DNA of 64,000 bases from an uncultured Flavobacteriales bacterium (GTDB lineage Bacteria; Bacteroidota; Bacteroidia; Flavobacteriales_E; Vicingaceae). The position numbers and the translations under genes are program-made. Below the pieces are notes generated by a model. It saw only the letters and a list, made by a program, of their open reading frames with translations, was not told the DNA's origin and made no database searches. The stretch covers positions 124,001-188,000 of the forward strand of contig CAJQON010000015.1 in the NCBI GenBank assembly GCA_905479995.1, in the 5' to 3' direction. This document shows positions 46,617 to 56,033 of this stretch, in pieces (positions within the stretch are counted from its first letter, which is position 1; each line of letters begins with the position of its first letter).

Positions 46617-47525
46617 ACTTGTTATTGTTAAGTAAGTACTGTTAATTACTTGAGCCATTTTTGCAATATTTAAAGTTTCCATTCGGTCGGAAGATTTGTG
46701 GTAGTTTTTGTTTCTGTAAAAAGCCGTGTCTGTAATCATTACTGCACTAAAACCGTATTTCCAATAGTTAAGGTGGTCAGAAAAGTCAATTCCTTGTAGC
46801 CATTTGGGGCCAAAAAACTTCTTTGTATTTATTAATTTCTTTTGTTTAAAGCTGGAGCTAAACTTTCGGGCAAATTTACCCTTGCCCAATTTATTTACCA
46901 ATGTAATGTAATTGCCTTGGTTTCCATAAAATAAAGAAAGTAGTCCTATTGGGTAGTCTTGTGATTTTTTGGATTCATCAAAATATCCAATCATCTCTAA
47001 GCAGGCCATTCCGTAAACATCTATCTTATTGTCAATTAATGATTTTGCGTGTATGTGGCTTCCCATTTGTTCTGTTCTAAAATAAGGAGGTTCTTCTAGT
47101 GTGTAAGCAACTAGTTCTATGCGATAGTTAAGGGTTTTGTTTTTTAGCATTCGCGATAACTCCAATAGACCAACTACACCACTAGCATTGTCATCGGCAC
47201 CCTCTTGGTTGTCACAAACATCGTAATGGGCTCCTATAATAATGGCTTGTTTGTTTTTTATGCCATAAATTGCCACAACATTTTTGTAAACTTTTCCTTT
47301 TACTGTGTATTCTTGAAAATAAGTGGAGTCTGAGTGTGTGCTGAATTCATTAAAGATGTAATTGGCAGTTCGATTAAGTTGATCTATGTTTTTATGGTTT
47401 CTAGGTTTTGCTGTTTTTGTAAGTGTTCTGAGATGGGCATTAATATGAGATGTGTCTGCTTCTTGTCCTTTTGCAGCAGAAAGAAAAGATGTTAGGATTG
47501 TAATAGTGATTATGGATAATTTCAT
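46608..47525 (-). CDS. Secreted M28-family metallopeptidase
   Basis: A 305-residue zinc aminopeptidase-type enzyme with a signal peptide (1-20, ending AAKG). Metal and catalytic residues are visible in IIGAHYDV (His, Asp), GADDNASGV (Asp), TLEEPPYF (Glu pair), CLEMIGYFD and DFSDHLNYWKYG (His). It probably trims peptides in the periplasm or outside. It is divergent from arsR. Confidence 0.88.
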   Translation of the reverse strand: MKLSIITITILTSFLSAAKGQEADTSHINAHLRTLTKTAKPRNHKNIDQLNRTANYIFNEFSTHSDSTYFQEYTVKGKVYKNVVAIYGIKNKQAIIIGAHYDVCDNQEGADDNASGVVGLLELSRMLKNKTLNYRIELVAYTLEEPPYFRTEQMGSHIHAKSLIDNKIDVYGMACLEMIGYFDESKKSQDYPIGLLSLFYGNQGNYITLVNKLGKGKFARKFSSSFKQKKLINTKKFFGPKWLQGIDFSDHLNYWKYGFSAVMITDTAFYRNKNYHKSSDRMETLNIAKMAQVINSTYLTITSLD

Positions 47526-47571
47526 AGTTGAAGTAAAAATACGCTTAAAATAAATATAGATTAAATTTATT

Positions 47572-47587
47572 ATCGTAATATTGCGAT
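47572..47587. promoter_or_regulatory. ArsR-type operator next to the arsR start
   Basis: ATCGTAATATTGCGAT is a 16-bp palindrome with 14 of 16 symmetric positions. It ends 3 bp before the arsR ATG, so a bound repressor would block transcription or initiation. Palindromes of ATCGnAATATTnCGAT form are usual for ArsR-family repressors. Confidence 0.65.
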
Positions 47588-47590
47588 GAT

Positions 47591-47926
47591 ATGGGAATTA
47601 CAAAGGCAGATTTATTTACAGTTGAGCAAAACCGATTAGCGTTGTTGGCAAAATCTATTGCTCATCCAGCAAGAATTGCCATAATTGAGCATATTATTAA
47701 ATCTAATACTTGCATTAATAATCAATTGGTTGAAGAATTGGGATTAGCACAAGCTACCATTAGTCAACATTTAAAAGAATTAAAAAATGTTGGAATTTTA
47801 CAAGGTAGTGTTGAAGGAAAGACAATGTGCTATTGTATAGATATGGCTGAATGGGAAAAAATCAAAAACGAATTAATTAATTTTTTTAGTCAATCAATTG
47901 GATGCAAGTCTGATGATTGCTGTTAA
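47591..47926 (+). CDS. arsR: ArsR-family metalloregulatory repressor
   Basis: A 111-residue winged-helix repressor. AKSIAHPARIAIIEHI and LAQATISQHLKELKNVGIL form the DNA-binding part. Cys residues in NTCINNQ, MCYC and the C-terminal GCKSDDCC could bind As(III) or Sb(III). It heads a five-gene operon that ends in arsenate reductase, which supports arsenic sensing. The operator lies at 47572. Confidence 0.92.
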   Translation: MGITKADLFTVEQNRLALLAKSIAHPARIAIIEHIIKSNTCINNQLVEELGLAQATISQHLKELKNVGILQGSVEGKTMCYCIDMAEWEKIKNELINFFSQSIGCKSDDCC

Positions 47927-47941
47927 TATAAAGTTGTAGTT

Positions 47942-48409
47942 ATGAAATTATCAGAATTTAAAGAAGCCTTAACAAAGGTTAAAGAGCTAAAATTTGAGCA
48001 ATCTAACGGTTTTGAAGTGCCAGCTCATTTTCATGTTACCGAAATAGGTAAAATTGACAAACACTTTATTGATTGTGGTGGAACAATGAGAGATGAGTCT
48101 GTTATTAATTTTCAATTATGGGTGGCCGATGATGTGGAGCATCGATTTGCAGTTGATAAGCTGTTAGGTGTAATTAAGATGTCTGAAGAAAAATTAGGTC
48201 TTTCAGATGCAGAAATAGAAGTGGAGTATCAAGGAGAAACAGTGAGCAAATACAATGTTGTATTTAATGGGGGTGTTTTTAAGTTGCAAAATAAATTTAC
48301 GGACTGTTTAGCTAAGGATAATTGTGGAATTCCTGAAACTAAAAAGAAAGTGTCTTTATCAGAATTGCAAAATCAGAGTTGTTGCGAACCTAGTTCGGGT
48401 TGTTGCTAA
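47942..48409 (+). CDS. DUF6428-family protein with Cys-rich tail
   Basis: A 155-residue cytoplasmic protein placed 15 bp after arsR. VPAHFHVTEIGKIDKHFIDCGG is split as VPAHFHVTEIG and KHFIDCGG, features of DUF6428, a family that regularly accompanies ars genes. The C-terminus LQNQSCCEPSSGCC has four Cys in eight residues and echoes the Cys tail of ArsR, which suggests metalloid binding. The role is inferred. Confidence 0.8.
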   Translation: MKLSEFKEALTKVKELKFEQSNGFEVPAHFHVTEIGKIDKHFIDCGGTMRDESVINFQLWVADDVEHRFAVDKLLGVIKMSEEKLGLSDAEIEVEYQGETVSKYNVVFNGGVFKLQNKFTDCLAKDNCGIPETKKKVSLSELQNQSCCEPSSGCC

Positions 48410-48412
48410 AAC

Positions 48413-49360
48413 ATGAAAATTTTTGCGCTATATTTTCTGCTTTGTTTTTTTCCAACTTTATTGATTGGTCAAAACGATAGTGCTTTTGTGCAGAGAGAAG
48501 GAGATTTTGTGTTGAAACCAAATTTTTTATTTCAAAATTTAAATCTATCTATAGATGGGGCGCATGGCGATATTATTGCTTTTGAACCAGGAAATACAGC
48601 TGCAATAGGCATGACAGCTTCTTACAAGTGGTTTGTGGCTAGTTTGTATTATGGTGTTTACAACGAATATAATAATGAGCTAAAAAACAAATCAACCTAT
48701 AGAGATTTTAGGTTTAATTTTTCGAAAAGACATGCAGGATTAGATTTAAATTTTCAATGGTTTAAAGGATTTTCAATTAAGGAATTGCCCGAATCTGTAG
48801 ATCCTAGTTTAATAGAACAGCTTAATCCTAATTTGGATCTATTTACATTTGGGATTAACTTTTATTATGGATTAAATAAAAACCTATCCATACAATCGGC
48901 ATATAAATACAATGAGCTACAAAAAAGTAGTAGCGGTTCTGTAATTGTTGGTTTGAGTCAAAACTATTCACAGCTTAATTTTACGAGTAACATTTTTCCT
49001 GATGATATTGCATTGGGTATGAATATGGCGGAAGACAAAAATGATGGTAAATTTTTGGCGTTTATACCTACGGTTGGATACATGTATAATTTTGTAGAAG
49101 GAAAATATCATTGTTCACCAAATGTTTTAGCTGGAATGGGAGTGCAGTACCAAGACTATGTGTCTGAAGCAAAAGGTAACTTTAAGGGAATTAATAGAGC
49201 GGTTCGATACAATTTAAATTTACCGGTTGGATACAATGGTAATAAAGTGTTTTTTGGTGCTGTTGGCCGATATGATAATTTTATATATTATTTAGAAAGA
49301 AGTGTAGAGATTAAATATAATCTACTAAGTTTAAAGGCTTATTTTGGAGTTCGATTTTAA
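48413..49360 (+). CDS. DUF4421-type outer-membrane beta-barrel protein
   Basis: A 315-residue exported protein with a signal peptide ending LIGQ and alternating beta strands to a C-terminal Phe (LKAYFGVRF), typical of outer-membrane barrels. SYKWFVASLYYGVYNEYN and HAGLDLNFQWFKGF fit DUF4421. It starts 3 bp after the DUF6428 gene, so it belongs to the ars operon, which is unusual for an outer-membrane protein. A part in metalloid passage is only a proposal. Confidence 0.7.
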   Translation: MKIFALYFLLCFFPTLLIGQNDSAFVQREGDFVLKPNFLFQNLNLSIDGAHGDIIAFEPGNTAAIGMTASYKWFVASLYYGVYNEYNNELKNKSTYRDFRFNFSKRHAGLDLNFQWFKGFSIKELPESVDPSLIEQLNPNLDLFTFGINFYYGLNKNLSIQSAYKYNELQKSSSGSVIVGLSQNYSQLNFTSNIFPDDIALGMNMAEDKNDGKFLAFIPTVGYMYNFVEGKYHCSPNVLAGMGVQYQDYVSEAKGNFKGINRAVRYNLNLPVGYNGNKVFFGAVGRYDNFIYYLERSVEIKYNLLSLKAYFGVRF

Positions 49361-49370
49361 TTAAAAAGGG

Positions 49371-50021
49371 ATGATGTATAGAAATTATATTTTAGAAGTA
49401 TTGGGAACCTTTTTTCTGGTTTTTGTTGGTTGTGGTGCTATGGTAATTAATACCGAAACAGGAGGTGTGATTAGTCATACTGGCGTTGCGTTAAGTTGGG
49501 GATTAATTGTGATGGTAATTATTTATGCTATAGGTGGCTTGTCTGGAGCTCATTTAAATCCGGCTGTTACAATAGGTTTGGCGGTTATTAAAAAGTTTGA
49601 TATTAAGCAGGTGCCAGGTTATATAGTAGCTCAATTATTGGGAGCTTTATTGGCGGCATATACCTTAAAATTAATGTTTCCTTTAAACGAAACTTTAGGA
49701 AGTAGTTTACCATCAGGAAGTTGGGAGCAATCCTTTATATTAGAAGTCATTCTAACGTTTTTGTTGATGTATGTTATTTTAAGAACTGCAGTAGATACGG
49801 AGGGAAATAACATGGCTCCAGTTGCTATTGGTGCAACTGTTGGGTTGGAAGCAATGTTTGCTGGTCCCATTTGTGGAGCCTCCATGAATCCTGCAAGATC
49901 CATTGGTCCAGCATTGGTTTCTGGTCATACAGAACATTTATGGGTTTATGTTGTGGCAACTATTTTGGGTGCTTTATTGGCGGTTGGATTAAATGAAATC
50001 ACTAAAAAAATGAAAAACTAA
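49371..50021 (+). CDS. MIP-family aquaporin/aquaglyceroporin (AqpS-like)
   Basis: A 216-residue channel with six spans and both NPA boxes: SGAHLNPAVTIGLAV and CGASMNPARSIGPAL. In some ars operons (Sinorhizobium AqpS) such a channel lets arsenite, made from arsenate by ArsC, leave the cell down its gradient. Its overlap by one base with arsC supports the same use here. No ArsB or Acr3 pump is in this operon. Confidence 0.92.
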   Translation: MMYRNYILEVLGTFFLVFVGCGAMVINTETGGVISHTGVALSWGLIVMVIIYAIGGLSGAHLNPAVTIGLAVIKKFDIKQVPGYIVAQLLGALLAAYTLKLMFPLNETLGSSLPSGSWEQSFILEVILTFLLMYVILRTAVDTEGNNMAPVAIGATVGLEAMFAGPICGASMNPARSIGPALVSGHTEHLWVYVVATILGALLAVGLNEITKKMKN

Positions 50022-50410
50022 TGAAAAAAGTATTGTTTGTTTGTGTAGAGAACTCTTGTAGAAGCCAAATGGCTGAAGCATTTGCTAAAATTCATGGAAA
50101 AGGAATAATTGAATCTTATAGTTCTGGTTCTAAACCATCGGGAATTGTTAATCCAAAAGCCATTGCAAGTATGGCTGAAATAGGTTACGATTTATCAGCG
50201 CATGGTTCTGTGGGTTTAACTGAAGTGCCGCAGGTGAAATATGAATATGCTATTACAATGGGATGTGGTGATGAATGTCCGATGATAAATGCAGTAGAAA
50301 GAGAAGATTGGGGTTTGCCAGATCCGAAGCATATGAACGCGGAGGAATTTGCCAAAGTAAGAGATATTATTGAGCAAGAGGTGATTGACCTGATTAAAAA
50401 AATGGGTTAA
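50021..50410 (+). CDS. arsC: Arsenate reductase, thioredoxin-coupled LMW-PTP type
   Basis: A 129-residue reductase that turns As(V) into As(III). The P-loop VCVENSCRSQMAEAF holds the nucleophilic Cys. ITMGCGDECPMI carries the further Cys pair used in the disulfide relay of this family. The last gene of the ars operon, it overlaps the aquaporin gene by one base and meets the convergent FkbM gene. Confidence 0.92.
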   Translation: MKKVLFVCVENSCRSQMAEAFAKIHGKGIIESYSSGSKPSGIVNPKAIASMAEIGYDLSAHGSVGLTEVPQVKYEYAITMGCGDECPMINAVEREDWGLPDPKHMNAEEFAKVRDIIEQEVIDLIKKMG

Positions 50411-51189
50411 GAAAAAGATTGATACCACTTGAGTTTGTGGTTACCTTTTGTTGCCATAATTACTCCAAAGTTATCTTTGCTGTAAATCCATTTTCTATTC
50501 AACAATAACTTAACTACAAAACCCCACCAAAAAAGTTGGTGTATGCGTTTAAATTTTGTGGTAAAACCATGCTGTTTTAATAATTCAGAAATAACCTCAA
50601 AATCTGGTTTACCATTAATTATTCCATTTACTTCGGGTCTTCCAGCAATAATGGTTAAGCTAAGGTTTTTACAACTTTCAAGAAGCTGAGCCATGCCTAA
50701 TAACGTGTCGTATTCTGCTCCATTTATGGTTAAATTAATGTGTGCAATTTTAGCAACGTCAATTTTTAATTCTTGAACAATTTGATCGAGTGTTTCGGTG
50801 TTTACCTCAATGCTATTGTCGCTGATGTTAATTTTAGAATCCACTTCAACGCTTTCGAGTTGATTCCAGCTACTTTCGGCTCCATACAGGAGCTTTAGTT
50901 TGCCTTTTTTGCTGGCTGTTCCCTTTTCAACCAATCGAATGTTTAGTTGGTTTTTATGGATGATTTCTTGTGCAATTTTGTGGTGTCTTGGGTCAGGATC
51001 AATACCAATAATAAGTCCGTTTTTGTTTATTTTGTTTTGCATGGTAAACAAATCGGAAGTAACAGGATAGTTCATGTCAAAGCCAAGTTGAATGCCAATG
51101 CAATCCCCTTTTAAATAGGGGAACTTTAGTTTCCCATCTCTTGCTGTAACCCATTTCCAAATTATTTTCTTCACTTTTTTTATTTTCAA
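50407..51189 (-). CDS. FkbM-like methyltransferase
   Basis: A 260-residue protein. GLIIGIDPDPRHHKIAQEII holds a SAM-binding acidic loop, and AHINLTINGAEYDTLLGMA corresponds to the FkbM pattern IKIDVEGAE. Here Asn-Gly replaces Glu-Gly, so activity is uncertain. FkbM enzymes O-methylate sugars or lipids; the substrate is unknown. It overlaps arsC convergently by 4 bp and is not part of that operon. Confidence 0.7.
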   Translation of the reverse strand: MKIKKVKKIIWKWVTARDGKLKFPYLKGDCIGIQLGFDMNYPVTSDLFTMQNKINKNGLIIGIDPDPRHHKIAQEIIHKNQLNIRLVEKGTASKKGKLKLLYGAESSWNQLESVEVDSKINISDNSIEVNTETLDQIVQELKIDVAKIAHINLTINGAEYDTLLGMAQLLESCKNLSLTIIAGRPEVNGIINGKPDFEVISELLKQHGFTTKFKRIHQLFWWGFVVKLLLNRKWIYSKDNFGVIMATKGNHKLKWYQSFS

Positions 51190-51299
51190 TCAAAAATCAA
51201 TATTAATAAAGAGGTTTCCTAATTAATGCTACGATTCATTTTTGTGTAAGGCAGTAACTTTATGAGGAGTGGTTTAAATATTAATTAAATCAATAGACT

Positions 51300-51307
51300 T
51301 ATCTTTG
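51300..51307 (+). promoter_or_regulatory. Candidate -7 promoter element upstream of 51350
   Basis: TATCTTTG matches TAnnTTTG exactly, 42 bp before the ATG at 51350. No clear TTG -33 element is seen. Confidence 0.4.
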
Positions 51308-51349
51308 TAAAATATTCGATATTTTTAATAAATAATTATTTATAATTTA

Positions 51350-51826
51350 ATGAAGTACAGGTGTTTAACAAATGAAGAATTAAGCGAGTTGGAAACTGAA
51401 TTTAAACAGTTTTTAATTACTAGCAATGTTTATACTGAAGAATGGGAAGAATTGAATAGAAAGAAGGATTCTCGTGTAAATGAATTGGTGGAAATGTTTA
51501 GTGATATTGTTTTGGATAAAGCCTTAAGAAATATAAAGTACCTTGAACATACTACTATTAAAGACATTAAGGCATTTAAGTGCGGTGCAGATGAAATGAT
51601 TTTAATAGGAATAACCTCTACGAACCCTATTGTTGATTTTACAAAAGATGCGCCAAGCGAATTTAAAGACGAACTGAATATTTTTAGCACGAATAAACCT
51701 TATAATAAAGATAGAGAATTAGAGGTTTTTCAGTTGTTGGAGTCGGGATGCAGCATTGTAAGTGAAGAAAGATTTAATAAATTAGAATTGGCTTACACTT
51801 ACTCAACAAAAACGATACAAAATTAA
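51350..51826 (+). CDS. Hypothetical protein, 158 residues
   Basis: A charged cytoplasmic protein, not recognised. It has helical segments (LSELETEFKQFLITSNVYTE), and a beta-rich middle part ADEMILIGITSTNPIVDFT. Its TAA-ATG junction overlaps the dacB start by one base, so it is translationally coupled to dacB. A perfect -7 element lies upstream. No catalytic motif is evident. Confidence 0.7.
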   Translation: MKYRCLTNEELSELETEFKQFLITSNVYTEEWEELNRKKDSRVNELVEMFSDIVLDKALRNIKYLEHTTIKDIKAFKCGADEMILIGITSTNPIVDFTKDAPSEFKDELNIFSTNKPYNKDRELEVFQLLESGCSIVSEERFNKLELAYTYSTKTIQN

Positions 51827-53289
51827 TGAGATATACTATTTTCCTAATGTTTTACCTGATGGTTTTGAGCTCCAATGCTCAAACCGTTAAAGACCTCCGT
51901 TTGGCCATAAAAAATATGGTTGCCGATAAAGATTTAAAAAATGCATCCGTTAGTTTTTATGCGATGGATTTAGATTCGAATAAGATTATTTCTGGAATTA
52001 GTTCAAGTAGAACCTTGGTTCCTGCTTCTATTATGAAAGTTGTTACAACCGCAACAGCGCTAGAGATGATGGGGCCAGCAAAACGTTTTTCTACCTTTTT
52101 AAAATATTCTGGTGAAATAGATAGCAATTGTACCTTAAATGGAAATATTTATATTGTTGGAGGTGGTGATCCTTGTTTGGGTTCGCCTAGATTTTCAAGG
52201 CATTATGGCGATTTTATAAATAAGTGGGCAACAGAGATTCTGAATCTTGGAATAGATTCGATAAACGGAAGGGTGATTGCTGATGCTTCGGTTTTTACAG
52301 AGCAAATGATTCCTTCTACTTGGATTTGGGGTGATATAGGTAATCATTATGGTGCTGGTCCGTGTGGACTTTCTATTTATGATAATCAATGTAAATTAAC
52401 TTTAAAGTCGGGTAAAAAAGGAGACTCTACTTTAATTACTTGTGTTAAACCATATATTCCCAATTTAACTTTTGAAAATGGTGTTAAAAGTATGATTACC
52501 AAAAAGGATGAATCGTATATTTTTGGTGCTCCATATCAAGAACATAGAGCAATAAGAGGAGGTATTCCTTTAAATAAAGTAGATTTTGAAGTAAGAGGTT
52601 CTATTCCGGATCCAGCTTATTTAGCTGCTTTTGAGTTGGATATGGAGTTGAGAAAGATAGGGGTTCGTCCATCTAATACATCTACAACTTTACGAAAAAT
52701 AAAAGCCAACAAAGGAAGTTTTGTTAAGGAGAAAAAACACATTATTTATACGATAAGATCGCCTAGGTTGAGCTCAATTATAGAGTTAACCAACATGTAT
52801 AGTGTTAATTTGTATGCAGAACATTTAATGAGTCAGATAGGATTGTTTAAATATAAGCACGGAGATACGGGCTCTGGCACTGTGGCAGTAGAACAATTTT
52901 GGAAATCTAAAGGAATGAATGTGGAGGGCTTGCATGTTAACGATGGAAGCGGATTGTCTCGATTTAATGCAGTTAGCTCTAGGCAAATGGTAGATTTGTT
53001 GCAGTTGATGTATAGTAGTAAAAATTATAAAATATTTTTAAATACAATGCCTGTAGCTGGTAAGTCTGGAACGTTAAGAAATGTCGGGAAAGGTTCTGCT
53101 GCTGTGGGTAGAGTTCATGCGAAAAGTGGTACTATGACTAGGGTTAAGAGTTATGCAGGGTATGTAACCACCAAAAACAAAAGGCACATAGCTTTCTCTA
53201 TCATTGTAAATAATTACAACTGTTCTACTGTTCAAATGAAACGTAAAATGGAAAAGGTAATGATTAAGCTAGCTGAAATCAGCGATTAA
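51826..53289 (+). CDS. dacB: D-alanyl-D-alanine carboxypeptidase/endopeptidase (PBP4, S13)
   Basis: A 487-residue periplasmic penicillin-binding protein that trims peptidoglycan peptides. Signal peptide ends LSSNAQ. The SxxK motif is in VPASIMKVVTT, the second motif in NDGSGLSRFNAVS, and the KTG-like motif in HAKSGTMTRVKSYAG. Domains II and III of PBP4 lie between the first two motifs. It ends convergently with a small gene, overlapping by 4 bp. Confidence 0.93.
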   Translation: MRYTIFLMFYLMVLSSNAQTVKDLRLAIKNMVADKDLKNASVSFYAMDLDSNKIISGISSSRTLVPASIMKVVTTATALEMMGPAKRFSTFLKYSGEIDSNCTLNGNIYIVGGGDPCLGSPRFSRHYGDFINKWATEILNLGIDSINGRVIADASVFTEQMIPSTWIWGDIGNHYGAGPCGLSIYDNQCKLTLKSGKKGDSTLITCVKPYIPNLTFENGVKSMITKKDESYIFGAPYQEHRAIRGGIPLNKVDFEVRGSIPDPAYLAAFELDMELRKIGVRPSNTSTTLRKIKANKGSFVKEKKHIIYTIRSPRLSSIIELTNMYSVNLYAEHLMSQIGLFKYKHGDTGSGTVAVEQFWKSKGMNVEGLHVNDGSGLSRFNAVSSRQMVDLLQLMYSSKNYKIFLNTMPVAGKSGTLRNVGKGSAAVGRVHAKSGTMTRVKSYAGYVTTKNKRHIAFSIIVNNYNCSTVQMKRKMEKVMIKLAEISD

Positions 53290-53501
53290 GCTTTCTTCTT
53301 TTTCTTGTCAGAAAGTGGTTTTCCGTTTTTGTATTCTCCTAAGATAACAACATCTTTTACTCTTTGATATTCCTTAACAGCAATATCCATAGCCTTTTGA
53401 GTGTCTCTTCTGATTCTAATACCGTTCTTGCTTCCTTTGTTTCTTACTTCTAAGTAAAAACCGTCTTTAAGTTCGGTTGGTTTCGTTGCTGGTCTGCCCA
53501 T
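53286..53501 (-). CDS. Small basic protein, 71 residues
   Basis: MGRPATKPTELKDGFYLEV starts a basic protein with RNKGSKNGIRIRRDT in the middle and a Lys-rich tail (DKKKKKA). No signal peptide. The start looks like an AT-hook-like GRPA segment, and the composition suggests nucleic acid binding, but no family is recognised. Good codon use and lack of alternative frames support a real gene. Confidence 0.6.
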   Translation of the reverse strand: MGRPATKPTELKDGFYLEVRNKGSKNGIRIRRDTQKAMDIAVKEYQRVKDVVILGEYKNGKPLSDKKKKKA

Positions 53502-53562
53502 CTAAAAAATTGTTTAGCTGCTAATTTACCATTTATAGACTAAAAACCAAGGATTGGGGGGA

Positions 53563-54573
53563 TTATTTTAATATTTCAACAAATGTTTTTTGCTTTTTCA
53601 CAAAGTAGGCATATACAATGTTTAGGTCTATCATTCCGGTTGAATTAAATTTTTCGGTATTCGTTCTCTTTTTTCTGTTTTGAGAAAGTGAGAAATAGTA
53701 GGAGGTGTGAGCTCTTAAAATTGCAAATGAATGTAACGGTTTTCCAGTTATTAATAACTGAAAACTACTTATTCCATCGAGTGCTAAGCGCTTAAAAATA
53801 GTTGTAAACCTCACTTTTTTAGAGAGGTTTTTGTGTAGCATTAATAAACTGTTACGGTAGTTTAGAAAAGTTTTTCTAGGATTGCTTTTGTCTAGCGTTC
53901 CTCCACCAACATGGTAAACTGTTGAGTTAGGTTCAAACATTATTTTTAAACCTTTATTTTTTAGTCTCCAGCAAAGATCTATTTCTTCCATGTGAGCAAA
54001 AAAGTATTCATCTAAACCTCCTATTGAGTGGTAAAGTTTTGCTCGAATGAATAAGCTTGCTCCAGAAGCCCAAAATATTTCTGTTGAATCATTATATTGA
54101 TCTTGATCTGTCTCTGTGTTGTCAAAAATCCTTCCTCGGCAAAATGGATAGCCTAAATTATCAATAAACCCTCCTGCAGCGCCAGCATATTCAAAACTGT
54201 TTTTGTTGTGGTATGCTTTAATTTTTGGTTGACAAGCTGCAATTTCATCATTACTGTCCATTAGTGTAATAAGCGGGGTTAACCAGTTTTCGGTTACTTC
54301 TACATCTGAATTGAGCAGCACATAATATTCTGCATTAATTTGTTTTAATGCGTTGTTGTATCCTCCAGCAAAACCATAATTTTTATCAAGCGTAACAATT
54401 TGAACAGAAGGGTGGTTGGCCTTAAGGTATTCCACAGAGTTGTCTGTAGAGTTATTGTCTGCAACAATTACAGAGGCTTCATTATTGCTAAAATTAACAA
54501 CAGAAGGAATGAATTGTTTGAGAAACTCAATTCCATTCCAATTTAAAATGACAACAGCTACTTTTTTACTCAA
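53563..54573 (-). CDS. Family 2 glycosyltransferase (rhamnosyltransferase-like)
   Basis: A 336-residue GT-A enzyme. VVILNWNGIEFLKQFIPSVV begins the fold, ADNNSTDNSVEYL and LLNSDVEVTENWLTPL hold the nucleotide- and metal-binding residues, and AHMEEIDLCWRLKNKG is the conserved acceptor-side motif of the WcaE/rhamnosyltransferase branch. It probably adds a sugar to a surface polysaccharide. It sits 8 bp from the GWxTD gene and likely shares its transcript. Confidence 0.9.
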   Translation of the reverse strand: MSKKVAVVILNWNGIEFLKQFIPSVVNFSNNEASVIVADNNSTDNSVEYLKANHPSVQIVTLDKNYGFAGGYNNALKQINAEYYVLLNSDVEVTENWLTPLITLMDSNDEIAACQPKIKAYHNKNSFEYAGAAGGFIDNLGYPFCRGRIFDNTETDQDQYNDSTEIFWASGASLFIRAKLYHSIGGLDEYFFAHMEEIDLCWRLKNKGLKIMFEPNSTVYHVGGGTLDKSNPRKTFLNYRNSLLMLHKNLSKKVRFTTIFKRLALDGISSFQLLITGKPLHSFAILRAHTSYYFSLSQNRKKRTNTEKFNSTGMIDLNIVYAYFVKKQKTFVEILK

Positions 54574-54581
54574 ACCACAAA

Positions 54582-56033
54582 TTATCTAGGGTTATTAAAA
54601 TAATCATCAGATCTACTACCATAACTTCCGTTAGGGTTTTCGTTTTCCATGTCTTCTGCTTGGTTGGTTCTGTTTTGTAGTTGCATTTTCCATTGCGGAT
54701 AATTAATGTGACCAGGCATGTCAGAATGCAGTAAGGGGTAATCATTGGTTACAACATCGGGGCTGTAGAATACAAATTTTTTGTTGCTAAATTGTTCAAT
54801 TTTATAATAGTGCCATATTTCATAAGGGTAAGCGTTAGGCTCGCTAGGAAATACAGTACGTGTATTTGGTTTGTTGTATTTTAAATAAACCCTACCACGA
54901 TCGGTAGTGTAGCCACGTTTAATTCCTGTAGAAAAAAGTTTGTTTACTGTTTTTACACGTTCTAAGTATTCTTTCCAATCTTTCTCTGGTTCGCTTTCAT
55001 TTCTAGTTATCCAAAAGTTGTAAAAAAATTGACGCATTAAATCTTCGTCTTCACCTTTTAATTGGTTCTTAGCAAAATTAATTTCTACAGTGGTAGAAAT
55101 TGGTTCAATACTTTTAATGTGTTCTGTAAGTTCTTTTTTACTGAATTCGTTTACAAATGAGTTGATGTAATCTTCAGACATAAGAATAGGGCTGGCGCTT
55201 GGGTTGCTTCGTTGAAAAAACACTTTTTTCTGAGTAACCATTTCATTGGTTTTGTTTCTAACCTCTACTACTAAGTTGTAATTTCCTGAAGGGAGTTTGT
55301 TGATGTCGAAACTACTTAAAATGGCATTTACTGGCTTTGCCTTTTCTCTAGAAATACTTTTGTAATTGCCAGAGAGTTTGCTTGTTTCGTTTGATTCTAT
55401 ATAGCTGTTTATTAGAAAGCCTTCATCAGCTCCTAAGGCTTTATCAGCATTGTAAATTTCGGCATAATAGGCAATTTTAAAAAAATCTTCTGAATAAAAA
55501 TCTGAGGTATAAGGGATCACATCATAACCACTTTTACTTATAATACTTTTTTCTTTAGTTTTTTGAAGCGATTCAATAAGCTCAATGTCAGAAATTGAAA
55601 TTTTGTCTTTAGGGTAATTAAGGGTAATTTTTTGATTGGAAACAAACGGTTGGTTTAAGGAGTTAATGTCTTTTATTGAAATTTCAAAATTATATTCCCC
55701 TTGAGGCAATGAAATTCGTTGCTGATCCATAAAATCTACTTTTTTTTCCAATGAATCTTCTAGCTCTGGACTTAGTAGGTTAAACTTTTTAAAGGATTTT
55801 ATTTCTTCACCATTTTTAAAAACGAGGGTAACCTCAATGGTGCTTTGTAGCTTGTTTGCTTCGTTTGGTTTATATACTGCAGAATTTCCATTAACAGATA
55901 AGTATGTTTCAATATAAGGGCCAGTTTCTGGAGAGTTGAAGGTACAGTAAGTAAAGTAAGCTTTAAGGTTGGTATTGGAATAACCGTTTAAGCTAGCGGC
56001 TATAATAAGTAACAGTACGAAAAATCTTTTCAT
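54582..56033 (-). CDS. GWxTD domain-containing exported protein
   Basis: A 483-residue protein with a signal peptide (1-20). Residues 25-330 are beta-rich, and residues 335-430 form the GWxTD domain (NFWITRNESEPEKDWKEYL, GYTTDRGRVYLKYNKPNTR). The C-terminus is disordered and Asn-rich. The family is widespread in Bacteroidota and has no known biochemical role. Confidence 0.85.
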   Translation of the reverse strand: MKRFFVLLLIIAASLNGYSNTNLKAYFTYCTFNSPETGPYIETYLSVNGNSAVYKPNEANKLQSTIEVTLVFKNGEEIKSFKKFNLLSPELEDSLEKKVDFMDQQRISLPQGEYNFEISIKDINSLNQPFVSNQKITLNYPKDKISISDIELIESLQKTKEKSIISKSGYDVIPYTSDFYSEDFFKIAYYAEIYNADKALGADEGFLINSYIESNETSKLSGNYKSISREKAKPVNAILSSFDINKLPSGNYNLVVEVRNKTNEMVTQKKVFFQRSNPSASPILMSEDYINSFVNEFSKKELTEHIKSIEPISTTVEINFAKNQLKGEDEDLMRQFFYNFWITRNESEPEKDWKEYLERVKTVNKLFSTGIKRGYTTDRGRVYLKYNKPNTRTVFPSEPNAYPYEIWHYYKIEQFSNKKFVFYSPDVVTNDYPLLHSDMPGHINYPQWKMQLQNRTNQAEDMENENPNGSYGSRSDDYFNNPR

